From the NCBI RefSeq assembly GCF_019049285.1, contig NZ_JAGMUL010000020.1, positions 36,293-100,292 of the forward strand: a DNA stretch of 64,000 bases, written 5' to 3'. Positions 8,813 to 17,653 of the stretch are shown here, piece by piece. Below the pieces are notes generated by a model, which saw nothing but the letters and a program-made list of their open reading frames with translations, had not been told where the DNA came from and did no database searches. The position numbers and the translations under genes are program-made. Position 1 is the stretch's first letter. The number at the start of each line of letters is the position of its first letter. Source of the DNA: Streptomyces sp. AC550_RSS872. Its GTDB lineage: Bacteria > Actinomycetota > Actinomycetes > Streptomycetales > Streptomycetaceae.

Positions 8813-9292
8813 ATGGACGAGTTCCTCGGACGGGTGAACCCCGACATGTGTGTGGTCACGGCCGCGGCGGGCGGCGAACGGGCCGGCTGTCTGGTCGGGT
8901 TCGCCTCGCAGTGCTCCATCCGGCCGGTGCGGTGGGTGGTGTGGCTCTCGGAGGTCAACCACACCTTCCGGGTGGCCCGGTCCGCACAGGTCCTGGCCGT
9001 GCACCTGCTGGCCCGCGAACAGCACGCCCTGGCCGAGCTGTTCGGCGGACGAACCGGCGACCGGGAGGACAAGTTCCGGCACGTCCGCTGGCGCGAGGGA
9101 CACGGCGGGGCCGCCGTCCTCCAGGACGCGCCGGCCTGGTTCGTCGGCAGGATCGTCACCCGCGTCGGTGGCGGCGACCACATCGGCTTCGTCCTCGACC
9201 CGGTCGAGTGGGGCGACGACGACACCTACGACGGGCCGCTGCTGCGCCTTGATGACGCCCGGACGATCTCGCCGGGCCACCCCGTGGACTGA
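8813..9292 (+). CDS. Flavin reductase-like FMN-binding protein
   Basis: About 159 residues from ATG 8813 (ATG 8801 is 12 bp upstream and equally possible). The fold pattern is that of flavin reductase-like/FMN split-barrel proteins: the N-terminal VVTAAAGGERAGCLVGFASQCS block is the typical VT-x-G-x-x-G-x-T-x-SFS region in altered form, and the later AVHLLA, HWAE-like and GDHIGFVLDPVEWG segments follow. Such proteins reduce or bind FMN, often beside monooxygenases, as here. The 125-bp gap to the monooxygenase contains short GGTGACGGGCA repeats and no obvious promoter, so co-transcription is possible. Confidence 0.72.
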   Translation: MDEFLGRVNPDMCVVTAAAGGERAGCLVGFASQCSIRPVRWVVWLSEVNHTFRVARSAQVLAVHLLAREQHALAELFGGRTGDREDKFRHVRWREGHGGAAVLQDAPAWFVGRIVTRVGGGDHIGFVLDPVEWGDDDTYDGPLLRLDDARTISPGHPVD

Positions 9293-9568
9293 CCGGTCCC
9301 GGGCCGCACGCGAACGCCTGGAAGGGCTCATGGCTTCGGGGACGCTGGTGGAGCGTGTCCAGCTGGACCGCCGGTGCGGCGGGACTGAGCGGGGGCCTGC
9401 TCGGCCGGCAGCACGGGGTCCAGGACGTCCTCGAAGGCGGGCAGTGCGAGTCCGGCCCGGCCTCGCGCGGGGGGCCGGCCGTTCCGGTACCTCGGCCGCG
9501 GTCAGCCACGTCCTCGCACGTGACAAACCCGGCGACGTCGGCGGCCGTCCCCGGGATACTGGTCGCCC

Positions 9569-10315
9569 ATGGACGAGGTCAAGGTCGTCGTCGCCCATTC
9601 CGAGCGCGCGACCCTGCGCGTCGGCGACGTGTTCCTGAAGGTGGACGCCGATCAGGCGCGCATCGACGTCGAGGTCGAGGCGATGGCCCTGGTGCCGGTC
9701 CCGACCCCGGAGATCCTGTGGCGCAAACCACCCGTGCTCGCGCTCGCCGCGGTCCCGGGGACGGTGCTCGGCCGCCTCGGCGAGCCGTCGACCGCGTCGC
9801 CGACGGCGTGGGCCGCGGCGGGCGCCGCCATCCGGAAGCTGCACGACGCGCCGCTGCCGCCCCTGCCCGGTCGGGGCGGCCGGAGCATCGTCGCGCTGGC
9901 GGCGGAACTCGACGACGAGTGCGAGTTGCTCGTGACGAACGGCGTCCTGCCCGCCGACCTGGTCACCCGCAACCGCCAGGTCGCCGAGGCCGCGCTCCGG
10001 CCGTGGACCCCGGCGTTCACCCACGGCGACCTCCAGATCGCTCACGTCTTCGTCGACGGCGACGAGGTCACCGGCATCATCGACTGGTCCGAGGCGGGCC
10101 AGGGTGATCCCTTGTACGACCTCGCCACCTTCACGCTCGGACACGAGGAGCACCTCGACGACGTCATCGCCGGCTATGGCACCGACATCGACCTCGACGT
10201 CATCCGCGCCTGGTGGTCCTTGCGAAGCCTGCTGGCGGTTCGCTGGCTGACCGAGCACGGCTTCGACCCGTTCGCGCCGGGCTGTGAGGTCGACGTCCTG
10301 AGATCCCGGATGTGA
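9569..10315 (+). CDS. Aminoglycoside phosphotransferase-fold kinase
   Basis: 248 residues. The APH catalytic loop is HGDLQIAHV (about 151-159; the usual N three after the H-G-D-L is changed), followed by the Mg-binding IIDWSEAGQGDPLYDLA (about 170-186). The N-terminal lobe is short: KVDAD at 30-34 gives the likely ATP-binding Lys. Relatives phosphorylate aminoglycosides, choline, homoserine or other hydroxyl substrates; nothing local fixes the substrate. No clear ribosome site stands before ATG 9569. The 276 bp between it and the flavin reductase gene hold no supported gene. Confidence 0.8.
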   Translation: MDEVKVVVAHSERATLRVGDVFLKVDADQARIDVEVEAMALVPVPTPEILWRKPPVLALAAVPGTVLGRLGEPSTASPTAWAAAGAAIRKLHDAPLPPLPGRGGRSIVALAAELDDECELLVTNGVLPADLVTRNRQVAEAALRPWTPAFTHGDLQIAHVFVDGDEVTGIIDWSEAGQGDPLYDLATFTLGHEEHLDDVIAGYGTDIDLDVIRAWWSLRSLLAVRWLTEHGFDPFAPGCEVDVLRSRM

Positions 10316-10477
10316 GGAGCGCGAGCCCGACTGCCGGGAGCGGCCGGCCGCGATGGGGTCGGTGCGTTGGTGCCCGGTGCGGCCTTGAGGCTTTGTCGGC
10401 GACCGCGAGGCTGAGCATTCCGACAACTGCCCCTCGGGCCAGGGCCCTTCACGCACCGCCCGAGGTGGGCGAGGATG

Positions 10478-10600
10478 CTCCAGGCGGCGGACCGCTGCGG
10501 TGACCGAGGCGTCACTGGCGACGTCGAGGCCGAGGAATGTCACGCCGTCGAGCGGGGTGACGCGTGAGGTGTCGCGGCTTGTGCCGACCGGATGACGCAC
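10478..10600 (-). pseudogene. Short-chain dehydrogenase fragment
   Basis: About 40 codons on the minus strand read GTSRDTSRV, TPLDGVTFLGLDVAS and DASVTAAVRR. This matches the beta-3/DVTD region of SDR enzymes just after the nucleotide-binding glycine loop. The glycine motif, the catalytic Ser-Tyr-Lys and the rest are absent. It diverges from the broken tetR gene at 10658, so the two look like the remains of one TetR-SDR locus. Confidence 0.5.
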
Positions 10601-10657
10601 CCGTCACGAGTGCCACCGGCCGATCTGTCGGCAAGCTCAAGCAGGGGGAAGGACGTC

Positions 10658-11108
10658 ATGGGCAGGGTCAGTGCGCCGGAGCGGCGTGAGAGCGTCATCC
10701 GTGCGGCGATCGCCGAGTTCGCGATCAGGGGGTACCACGGCACCTCCATCGCGGCGATCGCCCAGCGGGTCGGCGTCACGCAGTCCCGCCTGGCTTTCGA
10801 GAGCGCGGCCGACGGGGGCGGGCGGCGAGCGGGCTCCTCAGGCCCTGACGAACGCCTACGCGCGGCTGATCTCGACGCGCCCCGAAACGCTCCTGATGCA
10901 GATGCGGGGATACGCCACCGTAGTGGCCGCCGAGGCGAAGGGCGATGGCCTGATCGGTGAACCCGGCCGGGCCGGCTGGATGAGGATCTGGGACACCGCG
11001 CACCTGTCGCTGGGCGCTGACGCCGGCGCGACGGCAGGTTTCTTCGCGTGCGGCATGCTCGGCAACACGCTTACGGCCATCGGCCTTCCCGCGAGTGCCG
11101 GTAAGTGA
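10658..11108 (+). pseudogene. tetR-family regulator, internally deleted and frameshifted
   Basis: The N-terminal frame encodes an intact TetR helix-turn-helix (ESVIRAAIAEFAIRGYHG, TSIAAIAQRVGVTQ) after a good GGGGGAAGG site. Directly after GVTQ the sequence jumps to RLAFESAADG, so roughly 20-30 residues including helix 4 are missing. Near 10817 the frame shifts, and the C-terminal ligand domain continues in another frame (LTNAYARLIST, GYATVVAAEAKG, GWMRIWDTAHLSLGAD, GFFACGMLGNTLTAIG) to the stop at 11108. No functional repressor is expected. Confidence 0.72.
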
Positions 11109-11133
11109 GGGAGTCTTCCGGACGGGCGATGCG

Positions 11134-11703
11134 TCAGCGCACGCCTGCCGCGTCGAGCAGGGCGGTCACCGTGGGTGCGATGAGTCCGGTCAGGTTGTCG
11201 GCCTGGATTCCCGCGCGGGCGCTGGCGCCGTCGAAGACCAGGCTGAGCTGCCGGGCCAGCAGATCGGGATCGCCCGCCCCGCCCTGCTCGGCCTCGGTGC
11301 GGAAGAAGGCGGTCAGGTCCGCCTTGATCTGGTGGGCGACCCGGCTCGCGGGATGACTCCGGTCCTTGAGCTCGATCTGTACGGCCAGGTACCGGCAGCC
11401 TCGGAACTCGGGCGCCCCTGCCTGCGCTTCCACCTGTTCGAAGACGTGCAGGATCCGCTCACGGGGTGACCGGCCGTCGTCCGCCGCAGGCAGGAGAGTC
11501 GCCGCGTAGGCGGAGGCGCGCTCCTTCAGGCTCACCGCCAGGAGTTCGTCCTTGCTCTCGAACAGCTGGTACATGGAGCGCTTCGACACCCCGGCCGCCT
11601 TGCACAGCGCCTCGATGCCGATACCGACACCGTCTCGGTAGGTGAGCGTGGCCGCCGCCTCCAGCAGGCGCTCCCTGGGGCTCAGTTTCACTTCGGTGGT
11701 CAT
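11134..11703 (-). CDS. TetR-family repressor
   Basis: 189 residues. Helix-turn-helix at about 10-55 (RLLEAAATLTYRDG, GIEALCKAAGVSKRSMYQLF, SKDELL), followed by a C-terminal ligand/dimer domain with the GCRYLAVQIEL segment typical of TetR_C regulators. It faces the SDR gene at 11997. The palindrome AAACCGATCGGTTT lies 33 bp upstream of its start and again in front of the SDR gene, so self-repression and control of the SDR-hydrolase pair are likely. Confidence 0.9.
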   Translation of the reverse strand: MTTEVKLSPRERLLEAAATLTYRDGVGIGIEALCKAAGVSKRSMYQLFESKDELLAVSLKERASAYAATLLPAADDGRSPRERILHVFEQVEAQAGAPEFRGCRYLAVQIELKDRSHPASRVAHQIKADLTAFFRTEAEQGGAGDPDLLARQLSLVFDGASARAGIQADNLTGLIAPTVTALLDAAGVR

Positions 11704-11735
11704 ACCGCGAGGTTAACCCGCAGCGGGCGAAACAA

Positions 11736-11749
11736 AAACCGATCGGTTT
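11736..11749. promoter_or_regulatory. TetR operator, AAACCGATCGGTTT
   Basis: Perfect 14-bp palindrome 33 bp upstream of the TetR start (11703). The same sequence occurs at 11939-11952 and a near copy at 11962-11977, so this is very likely the autoregulatory site. Confidence 0.7.
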
Positions 11750-11938
11750 CCCAGGGGTCGGTCGCAGTGCGGTGTCCATGAATGCAGCCGGACTTGCAGT
11801 CGCCGGTCCTCGCCGCCGCGGGCTGAACCCTGCGAGCGCGGATGTCGGTGCCCCGTCGGCGCCCCGGGGGCCCCTCCGCCGACTGGGCCCGGAACGTCCC
11901 GGCGAAGCCGAGGGCCCTCCTGCCGGGCTTGCGCCTGG

Positions 11939-11977
11939 AAACCGATCGGTTTACCGTGGTGGAAACTGATCGGTTTC
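11939..11977. promoter_or_regulatory. Tandem TetR operators in front of the SDR gene
   Basis: AAACCGATCGGTTT (11939-11952) and GAAACTGATCGGTTTC (11962-11977, one mismatch between arms) have centres 24 bp apart and end 19 bp before the SDR ATG. A TTTACC hexamer between them may serve as a -35 element, so bound repressor would block the promoter. Confidence 0.65.
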
Positions 11978-11996
11978 TCATTCTGTGGAGACAGTC

Positions 11997-12698
11997 ATGA
12001 CCGCATTGAAGGGCGCAAACGTCTTCGTCACCGGCGGCAGCCGCGGCATAGGCAAGGCGCTGGTCGAGGAGCTGTACGCGCGCGGTGCCGGCAAGGTCTA
12101 CGCCACGGCCCGCGACCCGCGCGGCGTGACCCACCCGGACGCCGTCCCGGTGGCGCTGGAGGTCACCGACCCGGCCTCCGTGGCTGCCGCCGCCGCGCAG
12201 GCGGAGGACGTCACCGTGCTGATCAACAACGCCGGTGCCGCGCTCGGCGCGTCCTTCCTCGACTCCCCGGTCGACGACGTACGCCGGGAGTTCGAGACCA
12301 ACTTCTACGGCCCGCTCCTGGTCGCCCGGGCCTTCGTACCGGTCATCGAGCGCAACGGCGGCGGCCACCTCCTCAACGTGCACTCCGTGCTCTCCTGGCT
12401 GGCCCTCGGCGGCTCCTACAGCGCCTCCAAGGCAGCCCTGTGGTCGCAGACCAACTCCCTGCGCCTGGAGCTTCAGCCGCGCGGCATCGCCGTCACCGGA
12501 CTGCACGTCGGCTACGTCGACACGGACCTGGCGGCGGACGTCGACGCACCCAAGTCCGACCCTCGTGACGTCGCCGCCCTCGCCCTCGACGGCGTCGAGG
12601 CGGGCGCGTACGAGGTGCTCGCCGACGACATCTCGCGGCAGGTCAAGGCGGGCCTGGCCGGCGACCTGGCGGGCCTGTACGTCCAGCTGGCGAAGTAA
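11997..12698 (+). CDS. Short-chain dehydrogenase/reductase
   Basis: 233 residues. The NAD(P)-binding motif is TGGSRGIG (about 13-20), then NNAG (about 77-80), catalytic Ser in HSVLSW, and YSASK (Tyr-x-x-x-Lys, about 140-144). The start is ATG 11997 with GGAG six bases upstream; an upstream in-frame GTG at 11985 lacks a ribosome site. It is under the tandem TetR operators and followed after 29 bp by an alpha/beta hydrolase, so the two probably form an inducible operon handling a small carbonyl or ester compound. Substrate unknown. Confidence 0.9.
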   Translation: MTALKGANVFVTGGSRGIGKALVEELYARGAGKVYATARDPRGVTHPDAVPVALEVTDPASVAAAAAQAEDVTVLINNAGAALGASFLDSPVDDVRREFETNFYGPLLVARAFVPVIERNGGGHLLNVHSVLSWLALGGSYSASKAALWSQTNSLRLELQPRGIAVTGLHVGYVDTDLAADVDAPKSDPRDVAALALDGVEAGAYEVLADDISRQVKAGLAGDLAGLYVQLAK

Positions 12699-12727
12699 AC
12701 CCCCTTCACACACAAGGAGTCGGCGAG

Positions 12728-13657
12728 ATGCCCACCCACGAGTCACGTCCCACGATCCACATTCCGGGGACCACCAGCCACACCATCGCCCCACGCGCGG
12801 GACGTGACGGCCACGAGGGAACTCTGCGCTACCTCAAGGCGGGCACCGGCGCTCCCCTCGTCCTGCTGCACACCGTGCGCACTCAGGCCGAGCACTTCCG
12901 CCACCTCATCCCGCTGATCGCGGACCACTACACCGTGTACGCCCTCGATCTGCCGGGGATGGGCTACTCCGAGATCGTGCCCGGGGCGTCGTACGACGAG
13001 CCGGCGATGCGCGCGGGCGTCGAGCGGCTCCTCACCGAACTCGACCTCCACGACGTGACGTTGGCCGGGGAGTCCATGGGGGCGGTGCTCGCCCTGACCA
13101 CCGCGGCCGAGCTGCCGGAGCGGGTACGGCGCGTCGTCGCGGTGAACACGTACGACTTCCGCGGCGGGATCGCCCGGTCGAGCCTCCTCGCCCGGGTGGT
13201 CGTCAGCGGTGTCCTCATGCCCGGAGTGGGGCCGGTGATCGCCGGGGTGGAGCCCAAGCCCGCCCTCCGCAAGATCCTTCAGGGCGGCCTCGGCGACAAG
13301 AGCGCGCTGCGGGACGACTACGTGGACGAGCTCCTCCAGGTGGGCGGCCGCCCCGGCTATCGGACCGTCGCCCGGGCCGTGTACCAGGCCCTGCCCAGCC
13401 TCGTCGCGGCCCGCTCGCGCTACCCCGAGGTCAAGGCGCCCGTCCACCTCGTCTACGGCGAGAAGGACTGGTCCCGCCCCTCGGACCGACAGGCCAACAA
13501 GCGGCTGCTGCCGGCCACCGACTTCACGCAGGTGCCGAAGGCCGGCCACTTCATCGCCCTGGAGCGGCCCGACGTGCTGGCCGACTTGTTGAACGCGGTG
13601 GCGCATGCTGGTGGAACCCTCCCTGCCGATCATGTGATTTGCCGCCCGGGAGGGTGA
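12728..13657 (+). CDS. Alpha/beta hydrolase
   Basis: 309 residues. Nucleophile elbow GESMGA (Ser about 116), acid YGEKDWSRPSD (about 240-250) and His in KAGHF (about 273). The oxyanion-type strand VLLHTVRTQAEHF lies near 45, and LPGMGYSE is the usual loop before the lid. The family includes esterases, haloperoxidase-like and epoxide or carbon-carbon hydrolases. A strong AAGGAG site stands before ATG 12728. It follows the TetR-controlled SDR gene in the same direction, so it is likely co-expressed with it. Confidence 0.88.
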   Translation: MPTHESRPTIHIPGTTSHTIAPRAGRDGHEGTLRYLKAGTGAPLVLLHTVRTQAEHFRHLIPLIADHYTVYALDLPGMGYSEIVPGASYDEPAMRAGVERLLTELDLHDVTLAGESMGAVLALTTAAELPERVRRVVAVNTYDFRGGIARSSLLARVVVSGVLMPGVGPVIAGVEPKPALRKILQGGLGDKSALRDDYVDELLQVGGRPGYRTVARAVYQALPSLVAARSRYPEVKAPVHLVYGEKDWSRPSDRQANKRLLPATDFTQVPKAGHFIALERPDVLADLLNAVAHAGGTLPADHVICRPGG

Positions 13658-13714
13658 GTCATCGGGCAAACCTCGTCCGGACGGAGACGGTGCCCGATAC
13701 GAAGATCGCCGACT

Positions 13715-13992
13715 TGTCCGTGATCTTCGAGAGGACTCCCGCTCGTGTGCCTCCCCCGTTCCCGTGCGGAAGTCCAGGAGCCGCCAAGTGAAGCGGCAGG
13801 TACCGGTGTTGGTGAAGGCGTAGTGGTTGGTGAGGCTGATCTGCCGTTGAAGTCGTCCGGCAGGCTGGAGGCGAACCGCTCCGGCTCGGCGAGTTGTACG
13901 GGAGACCAGATGTCCTTGATCGTGTAGAAGCCGGCCTCCTTCTCGCGGATGGGGCCGAGGGCGCCCTTCACCTCGTGTGACGGAAGTGTTGA
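13715..13992 (-). pseudogene. Beta-galactosidase-type GH2 fragment, frameshifted
   Basis: Minus-strand frames give KGALGPIREKEAGFY, TIKDIWSPVQL, EPERFASSLPDDFNG and then, after a one-base deletion near 13848, QISLTNHYAFTNTGTCRFTW and RLLDF. This order (DIWSPVQ, then LT-x-x-N-x-Y-x-FTN) is that of the beta-sandwich domain following the catalytic barrel in GH2 beta-galactosidases. Catalytic domain and ends are missing. It sits in the 448-bp gap before the GH43 gene and is the only thing recognisable there. Confidence 0.55.
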
Positions 13993-14105
13993 CTGGGGCA
14001 GGTGCAGGACCTACCTTCTGGTCGAGCTCACGAACGATGTTCGAGATATCGGCAAAGCGTGGGCAGGCGGTACCTCCGCACCCCCAGCACCAGAAGGAGT
14101 ACTCC

Positions 14106-15566
14106 GTGAATCCTGCGCTCACCCGTCGAACGGTCCTGGGCCTGATCGCCGGCTCGGCCGCTGCCACCGTCACCGGTGTCTCGGCCGGTACCGCTCACGC
14201 CGCCGTGCCCGCGTCACCCGGTGTGACGTACACGAACACCATCGCCGAGCAGCGGGCCGACCCGCACATCTTCAAGCACACGGACGGTTTCTACTACTTC
14301 ACCGCCACGGTTCCGGCCTACGACCGGATCGTGCTGCGCCGGGCCACCACGATCCAGGGGCTCACGTCGGCCGCCGAGACGACCATCTGGACCAAGCACG
14401 CCACCGGTGAGATGGGCGCCCACATCTGGGCGCCGGAGATCCACTTCATCGACGGCAGGTGGTACATCTACTTCGCCGCCGGTGCCGCGAACGACATCTG
14501 GAGGATCCGGCCCTACGTCCTGGAGTGCACGGCCGCGAACCCGATCACGGGCACCTGGACCGAGAAGGGCCGTATCGCACTGCCGCTGGACACCTTCTCC
14601 CTGGACGCGACGACCTTCGCCGTCAACGGCACCCGCTATCTCTCCTGGGCGCAGAACGACCCGGCTGTCGGCCGCGGCACCAACATCTACATAGCGCGGA
14701 TGTCCAGCCCGTGGACCATCACCGGCGCACCGGTCATGCTCAGCCGGCCGACCGCCCCGTGGGAGACCGCCGGAGGCGAGACGGTCAACGAGGGCCCGGC
14801 CGTGATCCAGCGGGGCGGCAAGGTCTTCATGACCTTCTCGGCCAGCGCCACCGACGCCAACTACTGCATGGGCCTGCTGACCGCGTCCGCCTCCGCCGAC
14901 CTGCTGAGCACGTCGTCGTGGGCCAAGAGCGCCGGCCCGGTCTTCGCCAGTAACGCCGCCACCAGCCAGTACGGCCCCGGGCACAACCAGTTCACGGTCT
15001 CCGAGGACGGCAAGTCGGACATCCTCGTCTACCACGACCGCAGCTACAGGGACATCAGCGGTGCCCCGCTCAACGACCCCAACCGCCGCACCCGCGTCCA
15101 GAAGATCTACTGGAAGGCCGACGGCACGCCCGACTTCGGCATCCCGGTCGCCGACGGTCTCACTCCGATCCGGCTCTCCTCGTACAACTTCCCCGACCGG
15201 TTCGTCCGGCACTGGGAGTACCGCGCCAGGATCGAGGCGAACGTCTCGCCACTGGCCGACTCGCAGTTCCGTGTCGTCACCGGTCTCGCCGGCAGCGGCA
15301 CCGTCTCCCTGGAGTCGGCGAACTTCCCCGGCTACTTCCTGCGCCACAAGAACAACGAGGTGTGGGTGCAGAAGAACGACGGGACGTCGCTGTTCGCCGG
15401 TGACGCCTCCTTCATCGCCCGGGCCGGCCTCGCGGACTCCGCCGGAGTCTCGTACGAGTCGCACAACCTCCCGGGCCGCTACATCCGCCACTACGACTAC
15501 CTACTGCGGGTCCAGGCCCTCAGCACGGCGACCGACCGGGCCGACGCCACCTTCTACACCCAGTGA
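14106..15566 (+). CDS. Secreted GH43 alpha-L-arabinofuranosidase with AbfB domain
   Basis: 486 residues from GTG 14106, which has AGAAGGAG 7 bases upstream. Residues 6-37 are a twin-arginine signal (TRRTVLGLIAG then AGTAHAA). The catalytic five-blade propeller spans about 38-340: RADPHIFKHTDG carries the general base Asp, SLDATTF the middle Asp, and NEGPAVI the general acid Glu. The C-terminal 345-486 is an AbfB (CBM42) arabinose-binding beta-trefoil with repeated SYNFPDRFVRH, SANFPGYFLRH and SHNLPGRYIRH. It should release arabinose from arabinoxylan or arabinan outside the cell. It stands alone beside the levan locus. Confidence 0.9.
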   Translation: MNPALTRRTVLGLIAGSAAATVTGVSAGTAHAAVPASPGVTYTNTIAEQRADPHIFKHTDGFYYFTATVPAYDRIVLRRATTIQGLTSAAETTIWTKHATGEMGAHIWAPEIHFIDGRWYIYFAAGAANDIWRIRPYVLECTAANPITGTWTEKGRIALPLDTFSLDATTFAVNGTRYLSWAQNDPAVGRGTNIYIARMSSPWTITGAPVMLSRPTAPWETAGGETVNEGPAVIQRGGKVFMTFSASATDANYCMGLLTASASADLLSTSSWAKSAGPVFASNAATSQYGPGHNQFTVSEDGKSDILVYHDRSYRDISGAPLNDPNRRTRVQKIYWKADGTPDFGIPVADGLTPIRLSSYNFPDRFVRHWEYRARIEANVSPLADSQFRVVTGLAGSGTVSLESANFPGYFLRHKNNEVWVQKNDGTSLFAGDASFIARAGLADSAGVSYESHNLPGRYIRHYDYLLRVQALSTATDRADATFYTQ

Positions 15567-15708
15567 GCCACAACTGGGCCGTCAAGGTCCGGCCGCCCAG
15601 GTTCGTGTCCGTCTTCGCCTACTCCGCGGTCTGACAGCCGCGTTGCGAGCTGATCTGTTTCCACGTGGGCCCTGTGGTCACCCCTGCCTCTGTGCCGCCC
15701 GCATCACG

Positions 15709-16740
15709 TCATGCTTCCTGCATCGTGGGGGCAGGGCGCTCGCCCGAGCCCCGGACGATCAGTCGGGTGGGGACGGTGATGGTGCGGGCGCGGGAGCGGT
15801 CGCCGTCGAGGCGGGCCAGGGCGGTGGCCGCTGCCGATCTGCCGATTTCCTCGGGGTCCTGGGCGACGACGGTCAGGGCCGGTTCGAGTGCCTCGGCGAG
15901 TTCTACGTCGTCGAAGGCGATGACGGCGACGTCCTTCCGCTTGCGGCGGGCGAGTTCGGTGACTATGCCCAGGGCGACGATGTTGTTGCCGGCGAACAGG
16001 GCGGTGGGCGGATCCGCCAGGCTCAGGAGCTGGGCGGTCGCGGCGGAGGCCCCGTGCTGGTCGTGGGCATCGGTGACCAGGGAGCGGTCGTAGGGGATGT
16101 CGGCTTCGTGCAGGGCCGCGCGGTATCCGGCCAGGCGCTCGCGTCGCGTGTAGAGCTTGGTGGGGAGGTCGCCGACGAAGCCGATGCGGCGGTGCCCGTG
16201 GGCGATCAAGTGGGCGACGCCGTCCTGGGCGCCCGTCCGGTTGGAGCTGACGACGCTGTCCGTGGCCAGGCCCGCGCCCGGACGGTCCAGGAAGACGACG
16301 GGCAGGCCCGCGGTGCGGTGGGTCTTGAGGTGGGAGTGGTCGGCGCCGACGGACGGCACGACCATGAGGATGCTGACGCGGCGGGCCAGGAACTTGTCGG
16401 TCAGGGCGCGTTCGCGGTCGGGGTCGTCTGCGGAGGAGCCCATGAGCAGGGTCAGTCCGCGGTCGCGGACGGTGTCCTCGATGCTGCGGGCCACGGCTCC
16501 GAAGAAGGGGTTGCCGAGGTCGGGGATGACCAGCCCGATGGTGGTGTCGGGTCCGCCGACGCGGATGTTGCGGGCCATGAGGTTCGGCTGGAAGCCGAGC
16601 TTGGCCACGGCGGCGAGCACCTGTTCCCTCGTTTGGGCCGAGGCGGGCCCGTCCTCGTTGAGGACACGGGAGACGGTCTTGGCGCTGACGCCCACTTCTC
16701 GGGCGACGTCGGCCAGGGTGGGGCGGCGGTTCGCTGCCAT
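15709..16740 (-). CDS. LacI-family repressor of the levan/fructose locus
   Basis: 343 residues. The N-terminal LacI helix-turn-helix (PTLADVAREVGVSAKTVSRVLN) and hinge (PNLMARNIR) are followed by a periplasmic-binding-protein-like sensor domain (IGLVIPDLGNPFF, VVFLDRP, IAFDDVELAEAL). It is the first gene of the block on the minus strand side and lies 76 bp below the ABC ATPase gene, in the same direction. Its likely operator is the 14-bp motif TGWCATCGWTGACW found twice between the binding-protein and fructokinase genes and twice before the levanase gene. Fructose or a fructan-derived sugar is the probable inducer (inference). Confidence 0.9.
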   Translation of the reverse strand: MAANRRPTLADVAREVGVSAKTVSRVLNEDGPASAQTREQVLAAVAKLGFQPNLMARNIRVGGPDTTIGLVIPDLGNPFFGAVARSIEDTVRDRGLTLLMGSSADDPDRERALTDKFLARRVSILMVVPSVGADHSHLKTHRTAGLPVVFLDRPGAGLATDSVVSSNRTGAQDGVAHLIAHGHRRIGFVGDLPTKLYTRRERLAGYRAALHEADIPYDRSLVTDAHDQHGASAATAQLLSLADPPTALFAGNNIVALGIVTELARRKRKDVAVIAFDDVELAEALEPALTVVAQDPEEIGRSAAATALARLDGDRSRARTITVPTRLIVRGSGERPAPTMQEA

Positions 16741-16816
16741 GGAGGAACGGTCTCCTGTGCTCGTCGGTTCCGGCCGCGGCCTCGGCCGGAATTCCGTCGA
16801 GTGTCGAGTGATGCGG

Positions 16817-17653
16817 TCAGGTGGCCTGGACTCCCGCGGCCTTCGCCGCCTCGGAATCCGCTACGACAGTATCTCCGGACGCGTCCACGGTGAGCGCTCC
16901 GGTCATGATGGCGACGACCTCCGCCATGGAGTAGTCGGACGGCTTGATCACGGCAGCGCGCCTGCCCAGCCGGTGGACGTGGATCCGGTCGGCGATCTCG
17001 AAGACGTGCGGCATGTTGTGGCTGATCAGGACGACCGGCATGCCCTTGTCCCGGACGCGGCGGATGAGGTCGAGGACCTGGCCGGACTCCTTGACGCCGA
17101 GGGCGGCGGTGGGTTCGTCCATGACGACGACGCTGCGGGCCCAGGCGACGGCCCGGGCGACCGCGACGGCCTGCCGCTGACCGCCGGAGAGCGTCTCGAC
17201 CGACTGGGTCAGCGAGCGCAGGCCGATCTTCAGGTCGGCCATGTGCTCGGCGGCCTCCTGGCGCATGCGCTTCTTGTCGAGCATGCGGAAGGCGCTGCCG
17301 AGGATGCCGGGGCGGCGGAGCTCGCGCCCGAGGAACATGTTGGAGGCGATGTCCATCGAGGCGGCCACGGCCAGGTCCTGATAGACCGTCTCGATGCCGT
17401 GGGCGCGTGCGCTCTGCGGCCCGGAGAACTGGATCGGCTTGCCGTTCAGCCGTATCTCGCCCGCGTCGGGCACCACCGCACCGGTAAGTGCCTTGATCAG
17501 GCTGGTCTTTCCGGCACCGTTGTCGCCGATGACGGCAAGGACCTCGCCGGGCAGGAGGTCGAAGTCGGCGCCGTCGATGGCGGTGACATGGCCGTAGCGC
17601 TTGACCAGACCGCGGGCCTGTAGGACGGGAGTGGGGGAGGTGGTGGCGGTCAT
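16817..17653 (-). CDS. Sugar ABC importer ATP-binding protein (FrcA-like)
   Basis: 278 residues with a single ATPase domain rather than the fused pair seen in RbsA/XylG: Walker A GDNGAGKTS (43-51), LSGGQRQ signature, VVVMDEPTAAL Walker B. The short single-domain form is typical of fructose-type CUT2 importers. Its start overlaps the permease stop by 4 bp (ATGA), so the two are translationally coupled. Together with the permease and the lipoprotein it imports a monosaccharide, most likely fructose given the fructokinase and levanase. Confidence 0.88.
   Translation of the reverse strand: MTATTSPTPVLQARGLVKRYGHVTAIDGADFDLLPGEVLAVIGDNGAGKTSLIKALTGAVVPDAGEIRLNGKPIQFSGPQSARAHGIETVYQDLAVAASMDIASNMFLGRELRRPGILGSAFRMLDKKRMRQEAAEHMADLKIGLRSLTQSVETLSGGQRQAVAVARAVAWARSVVVMDEPTAALGVKESGQVLDLIRRVRDKGMPVVLISHNMPHVFEIADRIHVHRLGRRAAVIKPSDYSMAEVVAIMTGALTVDASGDTVVADSEAAKAAGVQAT

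Noticed and set aside
2199..10315. Complete antibiotic biosynthetic cluster
   Set aside because: Regulator, exporter and an oxygenase are present, but no polyketide synthase, NRPS, terpene or RiPP core was found.
8531..10600. 689-codon minus open frame spanning several genes
   Set aside because: It runs antisense through the flavin reductase and APH genes, with typical shadow composition. Only its first ~40 codons (SDR-like) have meaning and are reported separately.
12743..14173. 476-codon minus open frame
   Set aside because: Antisense to the alpha/beta hydrolase. Only the GH2-like stretch near 13715-13992 is informative.
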